Assembly (NCBI GenBank): GCA_018882545.1
Contig: VERS01000132.1
Location: 1-6,451 of the forward strand
DNA length: 6,451 bases
Source of the DNA: Mycobacterium sp.
Lineage (GTDB): Bacteria > Actinomycetota > Actinomycetes > Mycobacteriales > Mycobacteriaceae
Direction of reading: 5' to 3'
The notes beneath the pieces are model-generated. The model had not been told where the DNA came from and searched no databases. It was given only the letters and a program-made list of their open reading frames with translations. Both the position numbers and the translations under genes were made by a program. Below, piece after piece: positions 1 through 5,882 of the stretch (the first letter of the stretch is position 1; every line of letters begins with the position of its first letter).

Positions 1-495
1 GTCCAGCACCTCGGCGGTGCCCCCGATCCGGTCCTGGGCGGTGCCGACGGAGGCGGCACAGGTCAGTACCAGTGCCGGGACTTCGCTGTCGGTGAACACC
101 GCCATCTCCGCGCCGACCTCGCCGGTGCGGGTGACCAGCGCGATCTGCGGGACCTCGTCCTGTCCGCGGGCCTGGCGGCGGCGGCGCTGGGCCGCCGACA
201 TCCGGGCGCCGCGGTAGTTCTCGGCCCGGGCGGTGCCTGCGCCCACCACGATCACGTCGGCCAGTTCGCGCTGTAACGCGAAAAGCCACTGGTCACCGGC
301 CCCGCCCAGCCCGCCGGACTTGCCTTCGGCGGCGGCCGCGCCGTCCAGGCTGGCGATGACGTTGCCGCGGACCACGCAGCGCGACAATGCACCGGGGAGC
401 CAAGCCGGGTATGCGTAGAGCCGATACAACTCGTCTTCGTCGACCGGCCGCCCGTCGCCGAGCGAGCTGTACTGCACAGCGGGGGAATCGTGCAC
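1..495 (-). CDS. RibD C-terminal-type reductase (Rv2671-like), 3' end cut by window edge
   Basis: The visible 165 codons encode the N-terminal two thirds of a RibD_C/dihydrofolate-reductase-fold protein; the rest, including the stop, lies left of position 1. Two family landmarks are visible: an N-x-I-A-S-L-D-G segment at about residues 45-52 (substrate side of the fold) and V-I-V-V-G-A-G-T-A-R-A-E-N-Y at 81-94 (the NADPH-binding strand and loop). The stretch around residues 108-122 (QARGQ, EVPQ, LVTR) closely matches what I remember of M. tuberculosis Rv2671, about 258 residues. There is no N-terminal deaminase domain, so this is a stand-alone reductase and not bifunctional RibD. Rv2671 is annotated as a riboflavin-pathway reductase but has been reported to act as a dihydrofolate reductase analogue whose overexpression gives para-aminosalicylate resistance. 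The GTG start at 495-493 is the best in-frame choice. No ATG lies just upstream, the GAGG before it is too close to be a good ribosome site, and a later GTG is possible. The family call is firm; the substrate is not settled. Confidence 0.88.
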   Translation of the reverse strand, partial: MHDSPAVQYSSLGDGRPVDEDELYRLYAYPAWLPGALSRCVVRGNVIASLDGAAAAEGKSGGLGGAGDQWLFALQRELADVIVVGAGTARAENYRGARMSAAQRRRRQARGQDEVPQIALVTRTGEVGAEMAVFTDSEVPALVLTCAASVGTAQDRIGGTAEVLD

Positions 496-531
496 GCCTC
501 GATTGGAGCATGCCGCCGGCTGGGCCGTCGA

Positions 532-537
532 TACAGT
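532..537 (+). promoter_or_regulatory. -10 element (TACAGT) for the ZapE-like gene, probably leaderless
   Basis: TACAGT fits the mycobacterial SigA -10 pattern TANNNT and ends 7 bases before the ATG at 545, so transcription would begin at or next to the A of the start codon. No Shine-Dalgarno sequence precedes that ATG. No convincing -35 hexamer is seen, which is common for mycobacterial SigA promoters. The element lies in the 49-bp gap shared with the divergent reductase gene. The call rests on inspection only. Confidence 0.5.
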
Positions 538-544
538 CCTGTGC

Positions 545-1552
545 ATGCCCGGCCGTCTGGTGGACCGCCATCCCGTTGTCTCGCCGCAACGGCTGATCGC
601 ACAACTCGTCCCGCCGCCCACGTTCCGCGACGTCAGCTTCGGAAGTTACCGCCCCGATCCGGCCGAGCCCACCCAGGCCGCCGCGGTGGCTTCATGCCTG
701 TACTTCTGCGATGAGGCGCTGCGCCGCCGGGCCGGCCGGCGCAAACTGTTCGGCCGACGCGAGCAGCTCCCGGGGGTGGGCCTGTACCTGGACGGTGGCT
801 TCGGCGTCGGAAAGACACATCTACTGGCCTCGTCGTACTGGCGACTGCCCGAATCCGCCGAGCATCCCAAGGCGTTCGCGACCTTCGGTGAACTCACCCA
901 GTTGGCCGGTGTGCTCGGGTTCGTCGAATGCATCGACCTGCTCGGCGCCTACACGGTGGTGTGTATCGACGAGTTCGAACTCGACGACCCCGGTAACACC
1001 ACGTTGGTCTCGCGGATGCTCTCCCAGCTCGTCGAGCGTGGGGTGTCCATCGCCGCGACGTCGAACACACTGCCCGAGCAGCTCGGTGAGGGCCGCTTCG
1101 CAGCGCAGGACTTCCTGCGTGAGATCAACACTCTGGCCGGTATTTTCACCACCGTGCGGGTCGAGGGGCCCGATTACCGGCATCGCGGGCTGCCACCGGC
1201 ACCCGAGCCGCGATCCGACGAAGAGGTCCGGGCGGGCGCCGAAGCGACGCCGGGGTCGACCCTCGACGACTTCGACCAATTGTGTGCCCACCTGGCCACC
1301 ATGCATCCCTCGCGCTATCAAGCGTTGATCGAGGGGGTCTCCGCGGTGTACCTCACCGCTGTCCACCCGCTGGACGACCAGAGCGTGGCCCTGCGCGTGG
1401 TCTCGTTGACCGATCGGCTCTACGACGCGGGCATCCCGGTGGTCACCTCCGGGACGAAACTGGACACGGTGTTCCCCGCGGAGATGCTGGCCGGCGGTTA
1501 CCGCAAGAAGTACCTGCGGGCCACCTCGCGGTTGCTGGCGCTGTCCAGGTAA
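545..1552 (+). CDS. zapE: ZapE/AFG1-family P-loop ATPase (Rv2670c-like)
   Basis: This 335-residue protein is an AFG1/ZapE-type ATPase. The Walker A loop is GGFGVGKT at residues 84-91, the Walker B strand is VVCIDEFELDD at 138-148 with catalytic D142/E143, and a sensor-1-like segment ATSNTLPE sits at 171-178. The N-terminus carries the LVDRHPVVSP and PPPTF segments I associate with the mycobacterial orthologue Rv2670c. In Escherichia coli, ZapE is an ATPase that acts at the division ring; mitochondrial AFG1/LACE1 acts in turnover of respiratory-chain subunits. The role in actinobacteria is unproven. The frame is open from a TTG at 503, which would add 14 residues. I prefer ATG 545 because homology begins just after it and because a TACAGT -10 element lies at the right distance for a leaderless message. 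The gene is divergent from the reductase and convergent with the acetyltransferase, so it is probably monocistronic. The family is certain; the cellular role is inferred. Confidence 0.93.
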   Translation: MPGRLVDRHPVVSPQRLIAQLVPPPTFRDVSFGSYRPDPAEPTQAAAVASCLYFCDEALRRRAGRRKLFGRREQLPGVGLYLDGGFGVGKTHLLASSYWRLPESAEHPKAFATFGELTQLAGVLGFVECIDLLGAYTVVCIDEFELDDPGNTTLVSRMLSQLVERGVSIAATSNTLPEQLGEGRFAAQDFLREINTLAGIFTTVRVEGPDYRHRGLPPAPEPRSDEEVRAGAEATPGSTLDDFDQLCAHLATMHPSRYQALIEGVSAVYLTAVHPLDDQSVALRVVSLTDRLYDAGIPVVTSGTKLDTVFPAEMLAGGYRKKYLRATSRLLALSR

Positions 1553-1570
1553 TCCGGCGGGGTCATCGGG

Positions 1571-1597
1571 CCGGTGCGCCGGCTAGCCCAAGGCTAG
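1571..1597. terminator. Possible bidirectional hairpin terminator between convergent genes
   Basis: Two short inverted repeats fill most of the 41-bp gap between the convergent ATPase and acetyltransferase stops: CCGG-TGCG-CCGG at 1571-1582 and CTAGCC-CAA-GGCTAG at 1583-1597. The second overlaps the acetyltransferase stop codon. There is no T-run on either strand, so this would be a non-canonical mycobacterial hairpin at best. The stems are only 4 and 6 bp, hence the low confidence. Confidence 0.3.
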
Positions 1598-2133
1598 AGC
1601 CGATGAACCATGACGAAGTCGGCCTCGGTGCCGGCCCCCAGTCGGAACGTCCGTGACCCGGTGACCTCGAACCCGTGCCTACGGTAGAACCGCTGCGCCC
1701 GAATGTTGTGCTTGTTCACGCCCAGCCACACCGCGGTGGCCCCGCCGGCCACAGACCAGTCGATGCCGGACTGCAGCAACGCCGCCGCAGCACCGCTGCG
1801 ATGGTGGCTGGGCAGGACGTACATCTTGGACAGTTCGACGGCGGGACGCTGCGGCACGGCGCGGGCGACGTCGGGATCAGCGCCGATTCCACGGATCAGC
1901 ATGGCGTAGCCGACGATCCGGCCGCCGTCTTGAGCAACGAAGACGATGCGGTCCGGGTCGGTCAGGTACTCCGCGAAGCGCCCCGCGGAGAGGTGGGTGC
2001 GGACAAACTCGGCGATGTCCTCGGCCGCCGCGCTCGCCGGGCAGGCCAGGGGGAACGTCGCAGCGGCGACGGCGGCCAGTTCGCCGGCCTCGGCGCCGCC
2101 GGCCGGTGTCACGCAAAGCGCCATCACCGCCAT
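1594..2133 (-). CDS. GNAT-family N-acetyltransferase (Rv2669-like)
   Basis: This 179-residue protein has a complete single GNAT fold. GNATs transfer an acetyl group from acetyl-CoA to an amine; the acceptor here cannot be read from sequence. The core runs from a GRIVGYAML strand (about 71-79) to motif A at about 100-120: a strand ELSKMYVLP, then the pyrophosphate-binding loop H-R-S-G-A-A before a helix. Motif B follows at about 143-155, with N-I-R-A-Q-R-F-Y-R-R-H-G-F, including the usual conserved Tyr (Y150). The start is ATG at 2133, supported by AGGTGG (plus-strand 2143-2148) nine bases upstream. An in-frame ATG at 2124 would give 176 residues and aligns better with a remembered MxLxxTPAG start. 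An open frame continues upstream through the complement of the acyl-CoA synthetase gene but has no support as coding sequence. Position and orientation beside the ZapE and RibD-like genes match Rv2669. Confidence 0.9.
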   Translation of the reverse strand: MAVMALCVTPAGGAEAGELAAVAAATFPLACPASAAAEDIAEFVRTHLSAGRFAEYLTDPDRIVFVAQDGGRIVGYAMLIRGIGADPDVARAVPQRPAVELSKMYVLPSHHRSGAAAALLQSGIDWSVAGGATAVWLGVNKHNIRAQRFYRRHGFEVTGSRTFRLGAGTEADFVMVHRL

Positions 2134-2142
2134 GCTGACACA

Positions 2143-2148
2143 CCACCT
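2143..2148 (-). promoter_or_regulatory. Ribosome binding site for the GNAT gene
   Basis: On the minus strand this reads AGGTGG, a partial Shine-Dalgarno match, nine bases before the ATG at 2133. It is what favours that ATG over the in-frame ATG nine bases downstream (2124). Confidence 0.45.
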
Positions 2149-2172
2149 GCAGCACCGGAGTGGGGCGTTCAA

Positions 2173-2178
2173 TAGAAT
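2173..2178 (+). promoter_or_regulatory. -10 element (TAGAAT) driving the fadD operon, probably leaderless
   Basis: TAGAAT is a good SigA -10 hexamer (TANNNT) and stands out as AT-rich in GC-rich surroundings. It ends six bases before ATG 2185, which places the predicted transcription start at the A of that ATG. The bases between (CGGCCC) hold no Shine-Dalgarno sequence, so a leaderless message is the simplest reading. The region 17 bp upstream (CAGCAC, 2150-2155) is not a recognisable -35. As the three plus-strand genes downstream are separated by 7 and 14 bases, this probably serves all of them. Confidence 0.6.
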
Positions 2179-2184
2179 CGGCCC

Positions 2185-4032
2185 ATGGCAGGCCTGCACA
2201 AAACTCAAGAGCGTCTCGACGTCTCCAAGATCGACAATCGGATGGACTCGGTGCCGCAGATGTTCCGGGCCCGGGTCGGGGCTACTCCGAACAGCGAGGC
2301 GTTCCGGTTTCCGGACAACGGCGGATGGTCCAGCGTCACCTGGCAACAGGTCGGTGAGCGGGTGGAGCGCATCGCGGCCGGGCTGATCGCCCTGGGTATC
2401 CGCCCGGAGGAGCGGGTGGCGCTGGCATCGGGCACCCGCTACGAGTGGGTGATCGCCGACTTCGCCATCCTGGCCGCCGGTGCGGCCACCACCACGGTCT
2501 ATCCCACCACCAACGCCTCGGATGTGGCGTTCATCGTCGCCAACTCCGGCAGCCGCATCGTCATCGCCGAAGACCAGACCCAGGTGGACAAGCTGGTCGC
2601 CCACCGCGCGCAGCTGCCGGCAGTGGAGAAGGTCGTGATCATCGACGGCGTCGGAGACGGTGACGACGGCGACTGGGTGATGAGCCTCGACGAGCTGGAG
2701 CAGCTCGGCAAGCAGTTGCTCGCCGATTCGCCCAACGCGGTCAACGACCGCATCGACGCGATCCGCCCCGACCAGCTGGCCACCCTCATCTACACCTCCG
2801 GCACCACGGGTAAACCCAAGGGTGTGCGGCTGACGCAGTCCTCCTGGACCTACACCGCCACCGCGATGGACTCCCTCGGGGTGCTCAGCGACAAGGATCT
2901 CAACTACGTCTGGCTGCCGCTGGCGCACGCCTTCGGCAAGGTCATGCTGGCCCTGCCGCTGGCCATCGGCTTCCCGACCGTCATCGACGGCCGCGTCGAC
3001 AAGATCGTCGAGAACCTGGCAGTGGTCCGCCCCACGATCATGGGCGCGGTTCCGCGCATCTTCGAGAAGGTGCACGGGCGCATCAACGAGACCGTGACCA
3101 AAGAGGGCGGGGTCAAGAAGAAGTTGTTCGACTGGGCCGTCGGGGTCGGCACCCAGGTGTCGCGCGCAAAGCAATCCGGAGCGGGGATCTCCCCGCTGCT
3201 GGCGGCCCAGCACACACTCGCCGACAAACTGGTGCTGGCGAAAATCCGTGACCGCTTCGGCGGCCGGTTGCGGTTCTTCATCTCCGGGTCGGCGGCACTC
3301 GACCGGGACATCGCGCAGTGGTTCGACGCGATCGGCGTCGTTGTCCTGGAGGGCTACGGCCTGACCGAGACCTCCGCGGCCTCCTCGCTGAACCGCCCGA
3401 ACGCCTACCGGTTCGGCACCGTCGGCTGGACCCTGCCCTACACCGAGGTCAAGATCGCCGAGGACGGCGAGATCCTGCTCAAGGGACCCGGCATTATGAA
3501 CGGCTACCACGATCTGCCGGAGGCCACTGCCGAGGCGATCGAGCCCGACGGCTGGTTCCACACCGGCGACATCGGTGAACTGGACGCTGAGGGCTTCCTG
3601 CGGATCACCGATCGCAAGAAGGACATGTTCAAGACCTCGCAGGGCAAATACGTTGCCCCCTCGGCCATTTCGGCCAACTTCAAGGCGATCTGCCCGTACG
3701 CCAGCGAAATCATCGTCTACGGCGAGGGCAAGCCCTACTGCGTGGCGCTGGTCAGCCTCGAGGGTGAGGCCCTCAAAGACTGGGCCGCCGCCAACGGTCT
3801 GGGCGGCAAGTCCTTCGGCGATGTCGCCCGTGATCCCAAGACCCGGGAGATGGTCAGCGGCTACGTCGACCAGCTCAACAAGCACCTCAACCGCTGGGAG
3901 CAGGTCAAGCGGTTCGACATCATTGACCGTGAGCTGACGGTGGAGGCCGGTGACCTCACACCCAGCCTCAAGCTCAAGCGCAAGGTCGTGGTCGACAACT
4001 TCCACGACAAGATCGACGGCCTGTACGGCTAG
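2185..4032 (+). CDS. Long-chain fatty-acyl-CoA synthetase (FadD11/FadD15-like)
   Basis: This 615-residue AMP-forming enzyme activates a fatty acid with ATP to an acyl-adenylate and then to acyl-CoA. The core motifs of the ANL superfamily are present in order: the phosphate-binding loop YTSGTTGKPKG at residues 203-213; GYGLTETS at about 390-397; DGWFHTGDIG at about 455-464, with D462 as the ribose-binding Asp; and the hinge TDRKKDMFKTSQGKYVAP at 475-492. Near the C-terminus, LTPSLKLKRK (591-600) holds K596, the likely adenylation lysine. The length and the K-T-S-Q-G-K-Y-V-A-P hinge fit the long-chain (ACSL-type) branch, closest by eye to mycobacterial FadD11 and FadD15; I cannot choose between them, so no symbol is given. 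There is no carrier-protein domain, so the product should be the CoA ester. It heads an operon with an acyltransferase whose GTG start comes 7 bases after this stop. The ATG start is supported by the adjacent -10 element. Confidence 0.95.
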   Translation: MAGLHKTQERLDVSKIDNRMDSVPQMFRARVGATPNSEAFRFPDNGGWSSVTWQQVGERVERIAAGLIALGIRPEERVALASGTRYEWVIADFAILAAGAATTTVYPTTNASDVAFIVANSGSRIVIAEDQTQVDKLVAHRAQLPAVEKVVIIDGVGDGDDGDWVMSLDELEQLGKQLLADSPNAVNDRIDAIRPDQLATLIYTSGTTGKPKGVRLTQSSWTYTATAMDSLGVLSDKDLNYVWLPLAHAFGKVMLALPLAIGFPTVIDGRVDKIVENLAVVRPTIMGAVPRIFEKVHGRINETVTKEGGVKKKLFDWAVGVGTQVSRAKQSGAGISPLLAAQHTLADKLVLAKIRDRFGGRLRFFISGSAALDRDIAQWFDAIGVVVLEGYGLTETSAASSLNRPNAYRFGTVGWTLPYTEVKIAEDGEILLKGPGIMNGYHDLPEATAEAIEPDGWFHTGDIGELDAEGFLRITDRKKDMFKTSQGKYVAPSAISANFKAICPYASEIIVYGEGKPYCVALVSLEGEALKDWAAANGLGGKSFGDVARDPKTREMVSGYVDQLNKHLNRWEQVKRFDIIDRELTVEAGDLTPSLKLKRKVVVDNFHDKIDGLYG

Positions 4033-4039
4033 GCGGACC

Positions 4040-4852
4040 GTGGACACCGACCGGCCGACGCAGGTTGGCCGGTGGGATTCCGCTCTGACCCGGCACGTCG
4101 TCGACCTGTTGCGGCCGGTACTCAAGGTGTATCACCGCACAGAGGTGCGCGGACTCGACCGCATCCCGCCGGGCCGGTGCCTGCTGGTGGGCAACCACTC
4201 CGGCGGGCTGATGACGCCCGACTTCGCGGTCTTGGCGGTGGATTACTACCACCACTTCGGCTACGACAAGCCGCTGTACGTGCTGGCCCACGATTCGATG
4301 TTTCACGGTCCGGCCGCGCAGATCCTTCCGCATCTCGGGATCATTCAGGCCAGCCCGGCCAATGCCGCGGCGGCCCTCGACACGGACGCGGCCGTGCTGG
4401 TCTACCCGGGTGGTGACCTGGACGTCTACCGGCCGACGGTGGTGGAGAACGTCATCGACTTCGCCGGCCACACCGGATATGTCGATGTCGCGCTGGCCGC
4501 CCATGCGCCCATCGTCCCGGTGGTTTCGATCGGCGGCCAGGAGACCCAGATGTTCCTCAGTCGCGGGCGGTGGCTGGCCAGGGCGCTGCGGTTGGACAAG
4601 CTGGAACGACGAGTGCTGCGCACCGACATCCTGCCGGTTTCATTCGGATTCCCGTTCGGGCTGAGCGTCCTGGTGCCGGCGAACATGCCGCTGCCGTCGA
4701 AGATCATCACCGAAGTGCTGGAGCCGATCGACGTCGATGCGAGGGGGGGCCCTGCCGCTGACCGGACGCGGGTCGACGGTCGCGTCCGCCGGGTGATGCA
4801 GGCGAAGCTGGATCAACTGGCCCGCCGCCGGCGACTGCCGATTGTCGGATAG
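4040..4852 (+). CDS. MGAT/DGAT2-like membrane acyltransferase (LPLAT superfamily)
   Basis: This 270-residue protein belongs to the lysophospholipid acyltransferase superfamily. The catalytic block is G-N-H-S-G-G at about residues 51-56, followed by D61. The second block is V-Y-P-G-G at 121-125, where phosphate acyltransferases usually have F-P-E-G. The NHSGG plus YPGG pair is characteristic of the MGAT/DGAT2-like branch, which uses acyl-CoA to acylate mono- or diacylglycerols, and of related bacterial enzymes. The substrate is therefore more likely a neutral or unusual lipid alcohol than glycerol-3-phosphate. There is no signal peptide, and an Arg-rich C-terminus (262-265) could bind membrane. 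The GTG at 4040 is chosen because GGCGGA lies just upstream and it starts 7 bases after the fadD stop; the longer open frame from 3950 would only read the fadD tail in another frame. A run of seven Gs at 4743-4749, codons about 235-237, is a frameshift-prone tract; the frame is intact here. Confidence 0.88.
   Translation: MDTDRPTQVGRWDSALTRHVVDLLRPVLKVYHRTEVRGLDRIPPGRCLLVGNHSGGLMTPDFAVLAVDYYHHFGYDKPLYVLAHDSMFHGPAAQILPHLGIIQASPANAAAALDTDAAVLVYPGGDLDVYRPTVVENVIDFAGHTGYVDVALAAHAPIVPVVSIGGQETQMFLSRGRWLARALRLDKLERRVLRTDILPVSFGFPFGLSVLVPANMPLPSKIITEVLEPIDVDARGGPAADRTRVDGRVRRVMQAKLDQLARRRRLPIVG
4743..4749 (+). repeat. Seven-G homopolymer inside the acyltransferase gene
   Basis: Seven consecutive Gs lie about 35 codons before the acyltransferase stop. 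The reading frame is open across the tract and continues into a plausible basic C-terminus, so the present length appears to be the functional one. Gain or loss of one G would replace the last ~35 residues. Whether the length varies between isolates cannot be seen here. Confidence 0.9.
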
Positions 4853-4856
4853 CGGA

Positions 4857-4866
4857 TGGGGGAGAG
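4857..4866 (+). promoter_or_regulatory. Ribosome binding site for the exported protein
   Basis: A purine-rich run, GGGGGAGAG, directly precedes ATG 4867 and lies wholly in the 14-base gap after the acyltransferase stop. It is the clearest Shine-Dalgarno-like sequence in this operon, supports ATG 4867 as the start, and implies translation independent of the upstream gene. Confidence 0.55.
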
Positions 4867-5355
4867 ATGACGCGGTTCGGGGTCCTGGCGTTCAGCGTGC
4901 TTGCGCTCGTTGCGTTGGCACCGGCGACGCCGGCTCACGCCGACGCAGCCCCGCCGGCCGTCGGGTCCGGGTGCCCGGCGGACCTCACCGGCGTCATGAC
5001 GTTGCTTCCCGATCGGACCACGTACGCGGTCTGCGGGCAGGCCGGCGTCGCCTACACATGGACAGTCGTTCAAACGCCCTTCGCCCCCAACGACAGGTGG
5101 CTCAGTTACGGTCCGGCCATCACCCTGCACGGGCAGGGGATGCGCAACCCCAACCTTTCCGCGGGGCGATGGACCGCTGCGCCCCGCACTGTGGAGGCAA
5201 CCTGCCGGGCTGTCCAGACCGCCGTGGTGGAGGCTGGCGTCCTGGCGGCGCCGCAGGTGTTCGAGGGCGGTCGGGGCTCCGCGCTGACGTTGGAGCTACC
5301 GGCTACGGCGTTCTACGTCGAACTGGCCGGCGAGTGCCTCTGGTCGAAGCTCTGA
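4867..5355 (+). CDS. Small exported four-cysteine protein, unknown function
   Basis: I do not recognise the family. The 162 residues begin with a typical Sec signal peptide: MTR, a hydrophobic core at about 4-18, and an A-H-A cleavage site predicted after residue 25. There is no lipobox cysteine at the cleavage site, so it should be secreted or periplasmic rather than a lipoprotein. The mature ~137 residues contain four cysteines (36, 56, 113, 157), an even number that could form two disulfides. Tryptophans sit at 65, 78, 102 and 159, with alternating hydrophobic stretches suggesting a compact beta-rich fold. No catalytic motif is evident. It starts 14 bases after the acyltransferase gene with its own ribosome site, so it is probably the last gene of the fadD operon. 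Its final 43 bp overlap the 3' end of the opposing gene. A small mycobacterial secreted protein is a safe call; any lipid role is inferred from position only. Confidence 0.85.
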   Translation: MTRFGVLAFSVLALVALAPATPAHADAAPPAVGSGCPADLTGVMTLLPDRTTYAVCGQAGVAYTWTVVQTPFAPNDRWLSYGPAITLHGQGMRNPNLSAGRWTAAPRTVEATCRAVQTAVVEAGVLAAPQVFEGGRGSALTLELPATAFYVELAGECLWSKL

Positions 5356-5840
5356 GCGAGGTCAGCGAGAGCGCGTTCGGCGTCCATGTAGCGCACCGCG
5401 CGGCCTTCGCTGACAAGAGCACACAGGCCACTGGGGGACGACTCGGCGGCCCCGTCGGCATATCCGAAGGTGTACTTGCCGATCACTGCGCCGAGGAAGA
5501 TGAATTCGGTCCCGAGTGGGTAGGAGCGGCCACCTCCAAATCCGGTGTGGTCGGCCCGCGCGTCAAAGCAGCGCCCGTCGGGGAAACGCTGGGAGTCGCT
5601 GCGCGAGTAACTCCACAGCCGTCCGTCCGGGAGCAGCAGCTGGAGGTTCACCGGGTCGAGTGCGAATCCCTCCGGAGAGCGCCGGCGGAAGGATTTGCCG
5701 AGTCGGCCCGGGCCGTAGCGAACACCTTCCGGGGTGTGCCTGGTGGCCAGTCGATCGGCGAGTTGTTTCAGTAACTCGCCCAGTTCATCGGCTGCAGCTT
5801 GGATCGGGGTCGGCGTTGCGCTGAGTTGAGGATCCCCCAC
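5313..5840 (-). CDS. Conserved-looking hypothetical protein, about 175 residues
   Basis: I do not recognise the family. An N-terminal Pro/Thr-rich stretch leads into an amphipathic helix (P-I-Q-A-A-A-D-E-L-G-E-L-L-K-Q-L, about residues 12-28). An apparently globular, beta-rich part follows, with LQLLLPDGRLWSYS (about 67-80), F-P-D-G-R-C-F (86-92) and LGTEFIFLGAVIGKYTFGYADG (about 109-130, quoted here only as a landmark strand pair). A C-terminal helix runs from about 152 to 165. There is no signal peptide or membrane span and only two cysteines. Hydrophobic-aromatic strand patterns make this frame far more credible than the plus-strand frame opposite it. I chose GTG 5840 because GGAGG lies five bases upstream; ATG 5852 is also in frame (179 residues), but its AGGAG is only two bases away. 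It is the downstream gene of the right-hand minus-strand cluster, 94-106 bp after the 112-residue gene, with a promoter-like TATATT in between. The last 43 bp overlap the exported-protein gene. Confidence 0.75.
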   Translation of the reverse strand: MGDPQLSATPTPIQAAADELGELLKQLADRLATRHTPEGVRYGPGRLGKSFRRRSPEGFALDPVNLQLLLPDGRLWSYSRSDSQRFPDGRCFDARADHTGFGGGRSYPLGTEFIFLGAVIGKYTFGYADGAAESSPSGLCALVSEGRAVRYMDAERALADLAQSFDQRHSPASST

Positions 5841-5882
5841 GGGTGCCTCCATATCTCCTGCGGCCTCGCAAACTGCAGGGTC

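Noticed and set aside
17..418. Small plus-strand open frames opposite the reductase gene.
   Set aside because: They are Ser/Pro/Ala/Arg-rich shadows without structure; the minus-strand frame there encodes a recognisable reductase domain.
503..544. TTG at 503 as an upstream start for the ZapE-like ATPase.
   Set aside because: The 14 added residues do not match the remembered orthologue, TTG is the least used start, and no ribosome site precedes it. ATG 545 has a well-placed -10 element.
3950..4039. ATG at 3950 as the start of the acyltransferase.
   Set aside because: It would translate the conserved C-terminal lysine region of fadD in a second frame as a Ser/Thr/Ala-rich string unlike any acyltransferase N-terminus. 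GTG 4040 has a ribosome-site-like GGCGGA.
2134..4125. A very long minus-strand open frame (843 codons from 4125 to 1594) running antisense through the whole fadD gene and into the GNAT gene.
   Set aside because: The upstream ~660 codons read as Asp/Val/Gly/Arg/His-rich low-complexity sequence with no domain, the usual reverse-complement product of GC-biased codons. Opposite it lies an unmistakable acyl-CoA synthetase. Only the last ~179 codons (GNAT) are real.
4842..5774. A 310-codon plus-strand open frame across the exported-protein gene and the complement of the ~175-residue gene.
   Set aside because: It lacks any domain pattern and is Arg/Gly/Ala-rich. The same DNA encodes a protein with a textbook signal peptide in another plus frame and a better-structured protein on the minus strand.
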